A DNA stretch of 64,000 bases, from assembly GCA_965655465.1 (NCBI GenBank), contig CBFHGY010000001.1, positions 1 to 64,000 on the forward strand. Reading direction: 5' to 3'. The DNA is from VMCP01 sp965655465 (GTDB taxonomy: Bacteria; Bacteroidota; Bacteroidia; NS11-12g; UBA955). The notes beneath the pieces were generated by a model, which saw only the letters and a program-made list of their open reading frames with translations, was not told the DNA's origin and searched no databases. The stretch's first letter is position 1. The number at the start of each line of letters is the position of its first letter. Of this stretch, positions 51,301 to 59,920 are shown one piece after another. The position numbers and the translations under genes were made by a program.

Positions 51301-52781
51301 CCCAATACAAAGTGGGGGGGATTTTCAAAATTACGGATGAGGGACTATTTACTTTCCGGCCTCAAAAATTTGTAGATCCAAGTACGGGAAATTTTGCATG
51401 GTTGAAATTGGCCATTACCCACGATGGTTTTAAAGATTTTGCCATCGATTTGCGTCTTGATAGCATCAAAAATATGCGGGTTTTGTCGACTACCGAGAGC
51501 ATGAATAATTTGTTTTACGGTAACGCGTGGGCCGATGGAAGTGCACACGTGTATGGATTATTTTCGGAAATTGATATGGATATCGATTTGACTACCCGTG
51601 AAAAAACTAAGGTTTCTATCCAATATCCCGAAGTAGAACAAAACAATGTGGTAGGATCGATTGTGTTTGTGAACAAGAAAACTGGAGCTCAAAAAAATAA
51701 AGGAAGCAAAGCAAATGAGCGTGTTGAGCCCGATGCAATTGGACAAATTAGCTTAAATATCACTGCCACCCCACAAGCCGAAGTGCAATTTGTAATCGAT
51801 AAACGCTTGGGTGATATCATCAAAGGGTACGGCGATGGAGGTATACGCTTAGTTTATGGCCGAGACGAAAAGTTATATCTCTATGGGCGTTATATCATTG
51901 ACCGAGGTGAATATGCCTTTTCATTACCAGGAGTGAATTTACTCAAGAAAATCACGGTGAATAAGGGAGGTAGCATCCGCTGGGATGGCGACCCATTTAA
52001 TGCAGAAGTAGATTTACAAGGTTCATTTGAGAAGAAAATTTCACCGTCTACCTTAATGGTTTCTAGCTCAAGTTCTGGGGGAAGTTATCCTACAACCACA
52101 TTTGTGAGCATTTTGAGTATGAAAGGAAATTTGTTCGCGCCTATTATTTCGTTCGATTTACAAGCCCCTGATTTAAGTTCCATTACTGGAGCTACTGGGT
52201 CGGAGATCAATTCGGTATTGCAAAGGATTAGGGCGAATAAAGACGAAACGATGAGACAATCTATTTCCTTGCTTTTGTTCGGGAATTTCTTGCCGCCTGC
52301 CTTAACAGGAGCCTCTGCTCCAACTAGCAGTTCCTTTAGCAGCGCGGGTTTTGCAGGCAACAGTATTTCAACGCTCGCAAGTAGTGTGGTTAATGATTTG
52401 TTCTCAAAATATGGTATACCTACACGTATTCAAGTAAATATTGATGACGTGAGAAATGCAACAGGGAATAGCAATACCCAACTTTTTGTGAATAGCGAAT
52501 GGTTTTTATCGGAACGATTGCGATTGGATTTGAATTACGACCCAACTGTGGCGGTTTTAGTAAACAGCGTGGCGGTGCCGTTGAATTTTAATTTAGAATA
52601 TAAAACCAGAGATGAAAACTGGAGGTTAAAGGCCTTTTCAAGATCGAACAACCTTATTTTACAGCAGAATACGGCAACTACCACAAATGGTGTTTCTGGG
52701 AATACAATTGGTACCGGAGTGCTTTACCGACGCGAATTTGATACTTTCAAGCGGAAAAAAGAGACAACTTCCCCCCAATAA
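48330..52781 (+). CDS. TamB/YtfN-like (AsmA-superfamily, DUF490) envelope protein
   Basis: 1483 residues from the TTG at 48330 (1492 from the GTG at 48303). A basic start (KKRRSKIRKILLR) leads to one membrane helix (TLLFVVFFSSILAVL), then a very long beta-rich periplasmic part. The C-terminus has the TamB domain: GGIRLVYGRDEKLYLYGRY, DRGEYAFSLPG, GSIRWDGDPFNAEVDLQG, LLFGNFLPP, and YRREFDTF at the end. TamB-like proteins bridge inner and outer membranes and carry phospholipids or help barrel assembly. No tamA is adjacent. The MacB-type permease follows 76 nt later with its own promoter box. Confidence 0.88.
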   Translation: MKKRRSKIRKILLRTLLFVVFFSSILAVLTRNKWVQTQLAQYAVSQIKAQLGVEVEIKAVEIDFLRNFHLEGILMRDLHQDTLLHITVLNVCLSNWNLKDNAYTLTQTELFKPFVRMGQYEGDSLLNYEEIFARLPKDTSNTKPLKLQLNGIQIHQGGFVFFDGEHAQNRSVLGEFNPSYLRYSRINARIDSGTLNYDGSLLFGVDAFEAYDRSGDFISNITGDLRINRANIALSKMYIKTGETELKGRFSIKEDPKRKGSYFDRFVYSLNVKDSRIRLSDLGSYAPYLKRHSLTLDLEAQMQGVLSDFRVQKLLAKTQNGSRLNLTYQMRNLPNLKDFFQTVKFNNSYIAQADVQEMFKVESWRTNLLPLGNVNLNLNCEIPLDRYSQKGNMQSAAGNFNGSFEIDYSQLDSILPFTCTGEVLNLRSSLWGDSSQKFDRISGKIKVQGDRFDSSLNSQFEFQKMSAYINNKFVSDISISGWSDKGDLEAQILAENEKLKLGLSLDWSRFFTPNREINIKGKIAKIDLFGLGFDTVRHQISGDINLKLIGQDIDDYRGSLSIDYARFDRGKTEFQLQHQIITRPDKEMLGFKGDWLDGNITGPLQLSNTALWLKQIANSIAPERFPPVEERLNDSVYIDLTVPQTAWIEEFVVPGLYLGPLRINGHYFANQNTFNLKMGPFSLEYGRVYMEKAQFTMEKPRKNGFVKSQFKTNYILVENTLYDTFGLSVEVANGGFQVSTRLHDKSDRYSFRMKGNGAIHAQTSNLYFQETQLKIWDQVWKLDREARISFNPDNWEINHFFLADADHFLEVSGVVSALDSDTLHVDFGNFTPKVLMPFFPRNSFDSLKFRSNGNIALCAVRGDMQFFGNIGLNKISYMKQDFGSANLAVKQTESEGKVRLEVDLRSGPLSNTRFNGDIAFQKGRDPQLNILGNIPNGSSLDFLKPFLDGVLTISNGQFGADLRISGSLYKPKMQGLLKTNEFKVGVDYLGTQYKVGGIFKITDEGLFTFRPQKFVDPSTGNFAWLKLAITHDGFKDFAIDLRLDSIKNMRVLSTTESMNNLFYGNAWADGSAHVYGLFSEIDMDIDLTTREKTKVSIQYPEVEQNNVVGSIVFVNKKTGAQKNKGSKANERVEPDAIGQISLNITATPQAEVQFVIDKRLGDIIKGYGDGGIRLVYGRDEKLYLYGRYIIDRGEYAFSLPGVNLLKKITVNKGGSIRWDGDPFNAEVDLQGSFEKKISPSTLMVSSSSSGGSYPTTTFVSILSMKGNLFAPIISFDLQAPDLSSITGATGSEINSVLQRIRANKDETMRQSISLLLFGNFLPPALTGASAPTSSSFSSAGFAGNSISTLASSVVNDLFSKYGIPTRIQVNIDDVRNATGNSNTQLFVNSEWFLSERLRLDLNYDPTVAVLVNSVAVPLNFNLEYKTRDENWRLKAFSRSNNLILQQNTATTTNGVSGNTIGTGVLYRREFDTFKRKKETTSPQ
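48346..48353 (-). promoter_or_regulatory. Candidate -7 box (TATTTTTG) of tsaD
   Basis: Exact TAnnTTTG on the minus strand, 43 nt before the tsaD ATG and within the 5' end of the opposite gene. Confidence 0.35.
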
Positions 52782-52844
52782 AACAAGATTTAACCGAAAT
52801 TTTAAGAGCTTGGGCCAAATAAAAGAGGGGCATCTTAAATTAAC

Positions 52845-52852
52845 TATCTTTG
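52845..52852 (+). promoter_or_regulatory. -7 box (TATCTTTG) of the MacB-type permease, 5 nt before the GTG
   Basis: Exact TAnnTTTG; bases 52853-52857 separate it from the GTG at 52858. It decides that start over the longer frame that opens at 52687 inside the TamB-like gene. Confidence 0.6.
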
Positions 52853-52857
52853 TACTT

Positions 52858-54126
52858 GTGAATTTGAGAGTCCTATTAAGAGAAACCCTGCGAATGTCGT
52901 ACCAAGCGGTTCGATTAAATAAATTGCGAAGTTTACTCTCTGTTTTAGGAATTAGTATTGGAATTTTTTGCGTTGTTTCGGTGTATGCTTTGGTGCATTC
53001 GTTAGAAACCAGTTTGAACAACCAATTCAATAAATTGGGTTCTGATGTAGTCTTTGTTCAAAAGTGGCCCTGGGACGATTTTGGCAATAATTATCCCTGG
53101 TGGACCTATTTAAAGAGGCCCCAATCAAGTCCCGAAGATGCGCGTTTTCTAGCAAAAAAATTACCCCCTAAATTAGTCAGTGCCACTGCATATATTTTTA
53201 AGGCAAATTTTGATTTACAAGCGGGGGATAAAAATGCGAAAGCTATCACGGTAAACTGTGTTTCGCATAAATACCCAGATATTCAACCCATTGATCTCGA
53301 AAATGGCCGCTTTTTCACGGAAGAAGAGGCTAGGGGGGCAAGACCCGTAGCGGTTATTGGCAATACGATCGCGTTAGAATTATGGGGAACTACTCAAGTT
53401 CTTGGGCGTAAAATGCGGATTAAAAATAACGATGTAATCGTAGTAGGCGTTTGCGAGTTTCAAGGTAGTAACATGATTGGAGCTAGCAATGACAATGCCG
53501 TATACGTTCCTGAGCAATGGGGTCAGAATTTAATTTCCTATCGCAATGCCAATGATGCCCAAGTTTTGTTGAAAGCAGCTCCAGGAGTTTCTTTAGAGCA
53601 ATTGCAATTTGAGGCCCGCAGATTGATGCGTCAAGTACGACGTTTAAAGCCTAATGAAAAGGACGATTTTGCAGTGAACAAAATGTCGATGATTACCGAA
53701 GCTATCAGTACTTTATTCATTCAAATTAGAAGGATAGGAGTGATAATTGGTGGTTTTGCCATGTTGGTGGGATGTTTTGGAGTAGCTAATATCATGTTTG
53801 TTTCTGTTAAGGAACGAACTCGTGAAATTGGCATTCAGAAAGCCTTGGGAGCTAAGAATTTTGCAATAAGTACGCAATTTCTCATGGAAAGTATTTGGCT
53901 AAGTATCGCGGGTGGTTTTATTGGTTTGCTGGCTGTTCAAGGCGTTTTATGGCTTTTGGGAATTGTTTTAAAACAACAAATGGGTAATGATATTGTGCTT
54001 TCTTTGAGTGCAGAAGACACGTTCTTAGGGGTTATTACCTCAGTTATCGTGGGCTTAATAGCAGGGTTCATACCCGCTCGTAGCGCTGCCAAATTGAATC
54101 CGGTTGAGGCCATACGTTCAAGTTGA
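52858..54126 (+). CDS. MacB/FtsX-type ABC transporter permease
   Basis: 422 residues from a GTG. N-terminal MNLRVLLRETLRMSYQAVRLN is followed by helix 1 (LRSLLSVLGISIGIFCVVSVYA) and a MacB periplasmic core domain (about 45-285). Three C-terminal helices follow, with the FtsX motif VKERTREIGIQKALGAK and the end FIPARSAAKLNPVEAIRSS. Such permeases work with a separate ATPase and membrane-fusion protein in tripartite efflux or mechanotransmission. Neither partner lies next to it. Cargo unknown. Confidence 0.9.
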   Translation: MNLRVLLRETLRMSYQAVRLNKLRSLLSVLGISIGIFCVVSVYALVHSLETSLNNQFNKLGSDVVFVQKWPWDDFGNNYPWWTYLKRPQSSPEDARFLAKKLPPKLVSATAYIFKANFDLQAGDKNAKAITVNCVSHKYPDIQPIDLENGRFFTEEEARGARPVAVIGNTIALELWGTTQVLGRKMRIKNNDVIVVGVCEFQGSNMIGASNDNAVYVPEQWGQNLISYRNANDAQVLLKAAPGVSLEQLQFEARRLMRQVRRLKPNEKDDFAVNKMSMITEAISTLFIQIRRIGVIIGGFAMLVGCFGVANIMFVSVKERTREIGIQKALGAKNFAISTQFLMESIWLSIAGGFIGLLAVQGVLWLLGIVLKQQMGNDIVLSLSAEDTFLGVITSVIVGLIAGFIPARSAAKLNPVEAIRSS

Positions 54127-54214
54127 TTTTAACAAGCACGGTACCAATCATTCTGTTGTGAAGGAAGTTTGTAGGACTTTTTTTTAGGTATTTCTTTCTT
54201 TCGTTGTTTATGAT

Positions 54215-54222
54215 TAATTTTG
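54215..54222 (+). promoter_or_regulatory. -7 box (TAATTTTG) of the DUF3127 gene, 4 nt from the ATG
   Basis: Exact TAnnTTTG; bases 54223-54226 separate it from the ATG at 54227. Confidence 0.6.
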
Positions 54223-54226
54223 TTCA

Positions 54227-54622
54227 ATGGAGTTATCAGGAAAAATTGTACAAATTTTAGAAAAGCAGACAGGAGAAGGGAAAAACGGTCCTTGGGAAAA
54301 GCAGGATTACGTAATCGAAATCCCAGGGCAATATCCTAAAAAAGTATGCTTCAATATTTGGGGCGCTAAAATTGCGCAATTCAACATTCAAAACGGTGAA
54401 TTCATTACAATTGGAATTGACTTGGAAAGTAGAGAATATAATGGTCGCTGGTATACCGATGTAAGAGCTTGGAAAGTAGATCGTCCTGGTGCCAATGCAG
54501 CGGGTAATGCAGCCCCTCCTAGTACGGAAAGTGGTGATCCTTTCGCCAATACGGCGCAGGTAGAAGATCCGTTCTCTTCAGGTTCTAGTTCTTCTGATGG
54601 GGCAGATGATCTGCCCTTCTAA
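54227..54622 (+). CDS. DUF3127 OB-fold protein with an SSB-like acidic C-terminal tip
   Basis: 131 residues. Residues 1-88 are a compact beta-rich domain (MELSGKIVQILEKQTGEGKN, KVCFNIWGAKIAQF, GRWYTDVRAWKVDRP), the DUF3127 family. Then comes a Gly/Ala/Pro/Ser-rich linker with two DPF motifs, and the very end is DGADDLPF. That layout copies single-stranded DNA-binding protein, whose DDDIPF tip recruits repair and replication proteins. DUF3127 is common in Bacteroidota and its function is not established to my knowledge. Monocistronic, with a good terminator. Confidence 0.85.
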   Translation: MELSGKIVQILEKQTGEGKNGPWEKQDYVIEIPGQYPKKVCFNIWGAKIAQFNIQNGEFITIGIDLESREYNGRWYTDVRAWKVDRPGANAAGNAAPPSTESGDPFANTAQVEDPFSSGSSSSDGADDLPF

Positions 54623-54638
54623 AAAAAGATTTTTATCG

Positions 54639-54664
54639 ACGCACCACTTTTTGGTGCGTTTTTG
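54639..54664 (+). terminator. Rho-independent terminator after the DUF3127 gene
   Basis: Stem ACGCACCA with TGGTGCGT around a 4-5-nt T-rich loop, followed by a T tract, 17 nt past the stop. Confidence 0.85.
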
Positions 54665-54688
54665 CGTCTATAAAACCAAAACTAAAGT

Positions 54689-57600
54689 ATGATGAAATTT
54701 AAACCCTTCGGTCTGTTTGTATTCTTAAGCACCTTATCGCTTGCAAGCTCAGTGTCGGCTGCCGACTTTTATGTTGACGCGGCGACAGGAGACAATACAA
54801 ACTCAGGTAGTTCCGTAGCTCCATTTAAAACAATTCAATATGCCATGACCGTTGTTTCGGATAACGACAAGGTATATATTGCAGGCGGCGATTATTCGGC
54901 CGATTCTGTAGCAATTAATAAAAATTTAGGCTTTTACCTAAACGGTACCGTGAAGGTGGGTATTCTCAGAATGTGTAAGTCTGGTGTATTGTTGAGTATC
55001 AACGAAAACTCATCAGGCCAATTAGACATTTCCGGGAAACTCTATCTCGATAGCGGTAATATTTTGGCAAATAACACCAACAGAAAACTCCGCTTATTAG
55101 ATGGTGCAAAACAATTGAATGGTTCTGTAAAATCTTTCATTGATGGAGGATATTCCTTTCAATATGTAGCCAATACAAGTGCCAGTTTTACCTACCATAT
55201 TGGAAATAATAAGGATTATCGGCCCATATATTTGGCAGGGATGACACGTTCCACTATTGGTGCTGAAGATTACTATGCAGAGTTTCAACCGCTATCGGGC
55301 TTATTGGTAAATTCAAGTTTTGATGCTACAACCCGGAACATTTCTATATTAAACCGATGGTTTTTAAGCAAAACCAATAACTCGGTAACCACAACCAATA
55401 TTCAATTGCGTTTTTATTACGACAATACAACCAATGACGATCAAGTTTATGAAGCTTCTCAATTGCAAATATTGCGATCAGTTGCTTCCGCACCTTGGGT
55501 GGTATTGAATAAGGGGGGATCTGCGGATCGCGTGGGTTCAATCACTACAGGGGTAATGGCATCCGGTGATTTAGGGCACTTCGTTTTAGGTAATTTTAAA
55601 GGAGGAGCCAATTACCAAGGAGGAATTAATACCTTGGGGAATACTACAGATCCTTTTATCAAAATTGTTCGTTTAGAAAGCAAGAAATGCGAGGAAGATA
55701 CCCTTAAATTTAAGGCAATTGTTAAAAATGTTGTGGTCGGTACGGATTATTTTACTTGGACATTTGGCGATCAAAGTGCATATACATCAGTGGGATACAC
55801 GAAATATAATAATACCACAGTACCTACGTTTCCAACAATGCCAGATACGCTTGCGTTTCACGTATACCGGGTAGCTGGTAGCTTCATAGCCAGTGTAGAA
55901 GTAGAAAGGGTTTTGAACTCGAAAAAAGATAAAACCAATTTACCCATTAGCATTTTTATAAATCCTGAAACCAATACCGATGGCGGTAAATGGTTGAGTT
56001 ATGAGAGCTATCCCAACAAAGGATTAGATACCGTTAGTAACTTGTTTGTTTGTCAAGGACAAATGTTTTGGGTTGTAGATAAGTACTCAATTAGCCGCGA
56101 ATTATCACCCGCCAAAATAACCGAATCTTTATATTCATCAAAGTTTGAAATTGATGGACTTTTGCCCGCATTCGATAGCACCTTTATACCTCCCAAAGCA
56201 GCCTTAGATACGTTTAAAACTGCGATAAACGCTTCAGGACCTTATACGGTAAGAGTTACACGAACCACCAACAAAGGTTGTGTTGCCTCAGAGAAAATGG
56301 ATATTCGTATTTTTAGCAATCCAGGTCCCTTGCTCGACTTTACACCTAAATGCGAAACGCCTCCATTAACTACGATAAACCCAATAAATAATACCCCAGA
56401 CCCCGAGCCTGATAACAAGGTGGTAAGTTGGGATTGGCATTACAGAGGCGTTTCTGTTATCAATCAAAAGGTAAATAAAAATTATATTTTTACAGGCGCC
56501 GATCCAACTCCTAATATGGTTAAATTGGTTGTTCGAACTAACAAAGGATGTGTGGATTCTACAGAAATGGATGTTACCGTTTACCCCAAACCTATTGTAA
56601 ACAAAGCCAATTTCCGAAATGTATGTTTCGGAGAAACCACCGAATACGATCCAGATCCATTCGCGGTAATTAATTATGGGGGAAGTATCGAACATTACAT
56701 TTGGTATTTTGATCTTGATAGCATTCAATTGAAACCAGATTCTAATCGCTATACTACCTATACCTATGGCCGCCCAGATTTATATCGTGTAAGATTGAAA
56801 TTAGTTTCAGATAAGAACTGTGTGACCAACTTAGATACCAATTTACGTATTCATCCGCGTCCGCAACCCGAGTTTCAAACTCAAAGTATGTGTTTTGGAG
56901 ATACTACTCGCTTCCGTCGCGTGCTCAAAAGATACCCAATCGAAGACAGTATGTATTATCGTTGGTATATCAACTATGAATTTGTGAAGCAAGACACTGC
57001 ACTCAAATATTATTTTAACAGTCCAGGTATTTACAATGTTTCCTTAGTGGGAGAATCTTTAGTGGGTTGTTCCGATTCGGCAATTGGTATAGTTCGTTCT
57101 TTTCCTGTGCCTAATCCTACATTAGGCCTGAATCAAAGCGTGTTGGGCAATGATACCTTCCAATGTTTGAATGCCAATCGCTATACCTTAGACTATAATT
57201 TTGGTTTAGACTTATACGATACTTTAGATAATTCGATATTAGAATTTGGGGATTCTACTTTTGAAAGTCCAGCTACTACTACCGTCTATCGTTATAATAA
57301 AGCAGATACCTTTACATTAAAACTAAGGGTTGAAAATATCAATGGTTGTGCCGACAGTGTCTATCAGACCGTCGTAGTTTGGCCCTCTCCAATTGCCGAT
57401 TTTAGTTTTGAAGGAATTTGTATGCCAGACTCTGTAACTTTTGTGGATACGAGCAGTACTTCCGAATATCCTATCGCAAATCGTTATTGGGATTTTGGTG
57501 ACGCTTCTGTGGATACAGGTTCGGTATTTATTAAACACCCTTATCCAAATTCGGGTCCTTATACGGTACAACTTATCGTAGAATCTGCATTAGGGTGCAC

Positions 57601-58366
57601 GGATACCACCACTAAGTTATTGGACTCCTTGGTTGATAAGCCTATAACGAATTGGGCACTTATTAGAGGATCTATGCCAATTTGTAGTAGTGATTCAGTA
57701 GTTTTTGAAGCTCAAGGAGGCGATTCCTTGGTTTGGAGTATCGATGGCGATACAAGCGCCCAAAAGGCATTCAAAACCAGTGGAACCTATTATTTCACTG
57801 CAATTAACAAAGGGCTGTGTTCTTCAACAGATTCGGTTCAAGTATTTGCCTATACTCCAACCGATATCATAACCAACCCCGACACGGTTATATACAGAGG
57901 ACGTCAAGTTAATCTGTACGTTAAAAATGCAGCATTCAATATCAAATGGAGTCCAACGGAGTTTTTGATGGGAGATTCTTCTAAAACAACGGTAAAAACA
58001 GCGCAGTTAATCGATAGTATCCGTTTCTATGTCACGGCTTTAGATTCTAACGGTTGTCCAGATATGGATTCGGTAACCATTAAAATCATAGATCCTCCAT
58101 TGGTGAAAATTCCAAATATCATTACGCCTAATGGCGATGAAGAAAATCAAACATGGAATTTGATAGACATCCCAGATTTGTTCTTATATAATATCGTAAT
58201 TTCAGACAGACAGGGCAAGAGGGTTTACGAGTCTGAGAATTATAAAAACGATTGGGCTGCCACCGATATGAATGGTATCGATTTACCGAATGGGGTCTAT
58301 TTCTATCACATGAAAAACCGCCAAACGAATCAATTATACAGAGGCTACATCCAAGTAATACGCTAG
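54689..58366 (+). CDS. Giant T9SS type B secreted protein (DUF1565-like start, PKD repeats, CHU_C end)
   Basis: 1225 residues; the start is a double ATG (54689 and 54692). A signal peptide (ending SVSA) is followed by a parallel beta-helix-like opening (DFYVDAATGDNTNSG, PFKTIQYAM). About five or six PKD-type modules cover roughly 320-1050, each with GD-rich strands and a conserved Cys (FGDQSAYTSVGYTKY, YWDFGDASVDTGS). The end is the gliding-motility-associated C-terminal (CHU_C, T9SS type B) domain: IPNIITPNGDEENQTW, LPNGVYFYHM. Such proteins are fixed at the surface and depend on a PorP/SprF protein, encoded 4 nt downstream. A surface adhesin is the likely role. Confidence 0.88.
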   Translation: MMKFKPFGLFVFLSTLSLASSVSAADFYVDAATGDNTNSGSSVAPFKTIQYAMTVVSDNDKVYIAGGDYSADSVAINKNLGFYLNGTVKVGILRMCKSGVLLSINENSSGQLDISGKLYLDSGNILANNTNRKLRLLDGAKQLNGSVKSFIDGGYSFQYVANTSASFTYHIGNNKDYRPIYLAGMTRSTIGAEDYYAEFQPLSGLLVNSSFDATTRNISILNRWFLSKTNNSVTTTNIQLRFYYDNTTNDDQVYEASQLQILRSVASAPWVVLNKGGSADRVGSITTGVMASGDLGHFVLGNFKGGANYQGGINTLGNTTDPFIKIVRLESKKCEEDTLKFKAIVKNVVVGTDYFTWTFGDQSAYTSVGYTKYNNTTVPTFPTMPDTLAFHVYRVAGSFIASVEVERVLNSKKDKTNLPISIFINPETNTDGGKWLSYESYPNKGLDTVSNLFVCQGQMFWVVDKYSISRELSPAKITESLYSSKFEIDGLLPAFDSTFIPPKAALDTFKTAINASGPYTVRVTRTTNKGCVASEKMDIRIFSNPGPLLDFTPKCETPPLTTINPINNTPDPEPDNKVVSWDWHYRGVSVINQKVNKNYIFTGADPTPNMVKLVVRTNKGCVDSTEMDVTVYPKPIVNKANFRNVCFGETTEYDPDPFAVINYGGSIEHYIWYFDLDSIQLKPDSNRYTTYTYGRPDLYRVRLKLVSDKNCVTNLDTNLRIHPRPQPEFQTQSMCFGDTTRFRRVLKRYPIEDSMYYRWYINYEFVKQDTALKYYFNSPGIYNVSLVGESLVGCSDSAIGIVRSFPVPNPTLGLNQSVLGNDTFQCLNANRYTLDYNFGLDLYDTLDNSILEFGDSTFESPATTTVYRYNKADTFTLKLRVENINGCADSVYQTVVVWPSPIADFSFEGICMPDSVTFVDTSSTSEYPIANRYWDFGDASVDTGSVFIKHPYPNSGPYTVQLIVESALGCTDTTTKLLDSLVDKPITNWALIRGSMPICSSDSVVFEAQGGDSLVWSIDGDTSAQKAFKTSGTYYFTAINKGLCSSTDSVQVFAYTPTDIITNPDTVIYRGRQVNLYVKNAAFNIKWSPTEFLMGDSSKTTVKTAQLIDSIRFYVTALDSNGCPDMDSVTIKIIDPPLVKIPNIITPNGDEENQTWNLIDIPDLFLYNIVISDRQGKRVYESENYKNDWAATDMNGIDLPNGVYFYHMKNRQTNQLYRGYIQVIR

Positions 58367-58370
58367 AAAA

Positions 58371-59711
58371 ATGAAAAAAATCACCATTACATTGCTCATA
58401 GTAAGCCAGTTGTTTCAAACAACTTGGGCGCAAATGGGTGCACGCATAGATCAATTTTATTTGGATCGTTCCATATTAATCCCGGCAGCTGTTGCACACA
58501 CGGAAGAGGGTTATTTTAGCACCTATTACAATAAATTGTTTATAGATGTTCCAGGAGCCCCTCAACATACCAGTATCAATGGTGCCATGCCTGGACCTAA
58601 CGGGAATACGGCTTTTGGCATATTTTACATGAAAGAAAACATTGCATTTTCTGAAATGCATAATGCCTATGCTACTTACGCTTATGCATTTAATTTAGGT
58701 TCTGAAACTAAATTGAGTCTTGGAGTAAGCGCAGGTGTACTAAGTCAAAATTTTGATGCTTCGAAAGCAGTATATTACGATGAAAATGATGCTAAAATTA
58801 CCGCACTCATGTTCAGTGCCCCTGTAGTACGTGCTGATTTAAGAGCGTCGATGTATGTTTCTGCTCCCAAATGGTATTCTGGATTGTCTGTTACAAGACT
58901 TCCAGAACCCCGATTTGACTATTCCTATTATAATTATGCGGCGAGTTATGATTTGCAATCTCAAGCTAATTTTCTTCTAGGATTTAACTTGCCTGTAGAT
59001 GATAACTTTAAATTACAACCTGCTGTTAATCTTGGAACTTACAATTGGGATTACATGTATTTTCAAGCCAATGTAAATCTTGAATTCAAAGAGAAAGTTT
59101 GGTTGGGTTTGGGGATCAATAATATTTGGCAAGCTGGATTTAATGTAGGGGTAAAACCTCAAGAAAATGTTACCGTTGCCTATTCGTATAAGTTACCAGA
59201 CGGACCACAAAAAGGCCTTTTGGGCCCAATCCATGAGTTTACCGCAATTATTGGTTTTTCCGCATTGGGTGGAGGTTCTGGGTCCTCATCCGACTCAGAT
59301 TCAGACTCTGATGGAAATTCAGGGCTTTCTAGCGATAATGATTACGATGGGGAAGGCGTGTCACCTAGTGACAGACCCAAAAAGCAAGTTACCGCCAAAC
59401 AATATGAAGATATGGAAGCTTTCGGTCTTGGGAACGATTCTAGTGGTATAAATTTACCTCCAATTCCAAAATTAAAACCCGAACCCGGTCATTATCTAGT
59501 AACCGGACTCCATGCCACGGAGGAAAAGGCGAATCAGCAAATTAAAGAATTGTATATTAAAAATGTTATTGCCTTTAAATTTTACGATCCTCGTGTAAAA
59601 TCCTACTATGTTTTTGTTAAGAAATACAGCAACGAAAAAGATGCGAACAAAGGCGAATTTTACTTCGAAGGACAAGTTCCTCGGGTTTGGATCCGCGAAA
59701 TACGCGAATAA
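58371..59711 (+). CDS. PorP/SprF family T9SS membrane protein with SPOR-like C-terminal extension
   Basis: 446 residues. A signal peptide ending TTWAQ is followed by a PorP/SprF barrel (about 22-300): QFYLDRSILIPAAV, NGAMPGPNGNTAFGIFYMKE, then PDGPQKGLLGPIHEF. A Ser/Asp/Gly-rich linker (303-325) and Pro-rich segment lead to a C-terminal domain (about 370-440), GHYLVTGLHATEEKANQQIK and KSYYVFVKKYSNEKDANK. Its YxVxxG-EEKA-YYVxV pattern resembles a SPOR peptidoglycan-binding domain. SprF is needed for export of the type B adhesin SprB; here the pair is cargo then SprF, 4 nt apart. The SPOR-like end is unusual for the family. Confidence 0.85.
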   Translation: MKKITITLLIVSQLFQTTWAQMGARIDQFYLDRSILIPAAVAHTEEGYFSTYYNKLFIDVPGAPQHTSINGAMPGPNGNTAFGIFYMKENIAFSEMHNAYATYAYAFNLGSETKLSLGVSAGVLSQNFDASKAVYYDENDAKITALMFSAPVVRADLRASMYVSAPKWYSGLSVTRLPEPRFDYSYYNYAASYDLQSQANFLLGFNLPVDDNFKLQPAVNLGTYNWDYMYFQANVNLEFKEKVWLGLGINNIWQAGFNVGVKPQENVTVAYSYKLPDGPQKGLLGPIHEFTAIIGFSALGGGSGSSSDSDSDSDGNSGLSSDNDYDGEGVSPSDRPKKQVTAKQYEDMEAFGLGNDSSGINLPPIPKLKPEPGHYLVTGLHATEEKANQQIKELYIKNVIAFKFYDPRVKSYYVFVKKYSNEKDANKGEFYFEGQVPRVWIREIRE

Positions 59712-59735
59712 TAATTCCTAAATTGATGTTTAACG

Positions 59736-59770
59736 GAGAGGCTGCTTATGATACAATTAAGCAGCCTCTC
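59736..59770 (+). terminator. Hairpin terminator after the PorP/SprF gene
   Basis: A perfect 13-bp stem (GAGAGGCTGCTTA with TAAGCAGCCTCTC) has a 9-nt loop and only a weak T tract (TTGCATTT). The rest of the spacer to 59920 shows nothing recognisable. Confidence 0.7.
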
Positions 59771-59920
59771 TTGCATTTATGCATAATGACGGCTACAGGA
59801 CCAATGGACTTTGAAGGGGTCTTTGTTGTGTCCAAAAAGGTAAAGTATTGGATATAATAAGATTGTTTGGGTAGGTGTAATTTTAATATCAACTGAGCTG
59901 AATTTGCCTACTTGGACTCC

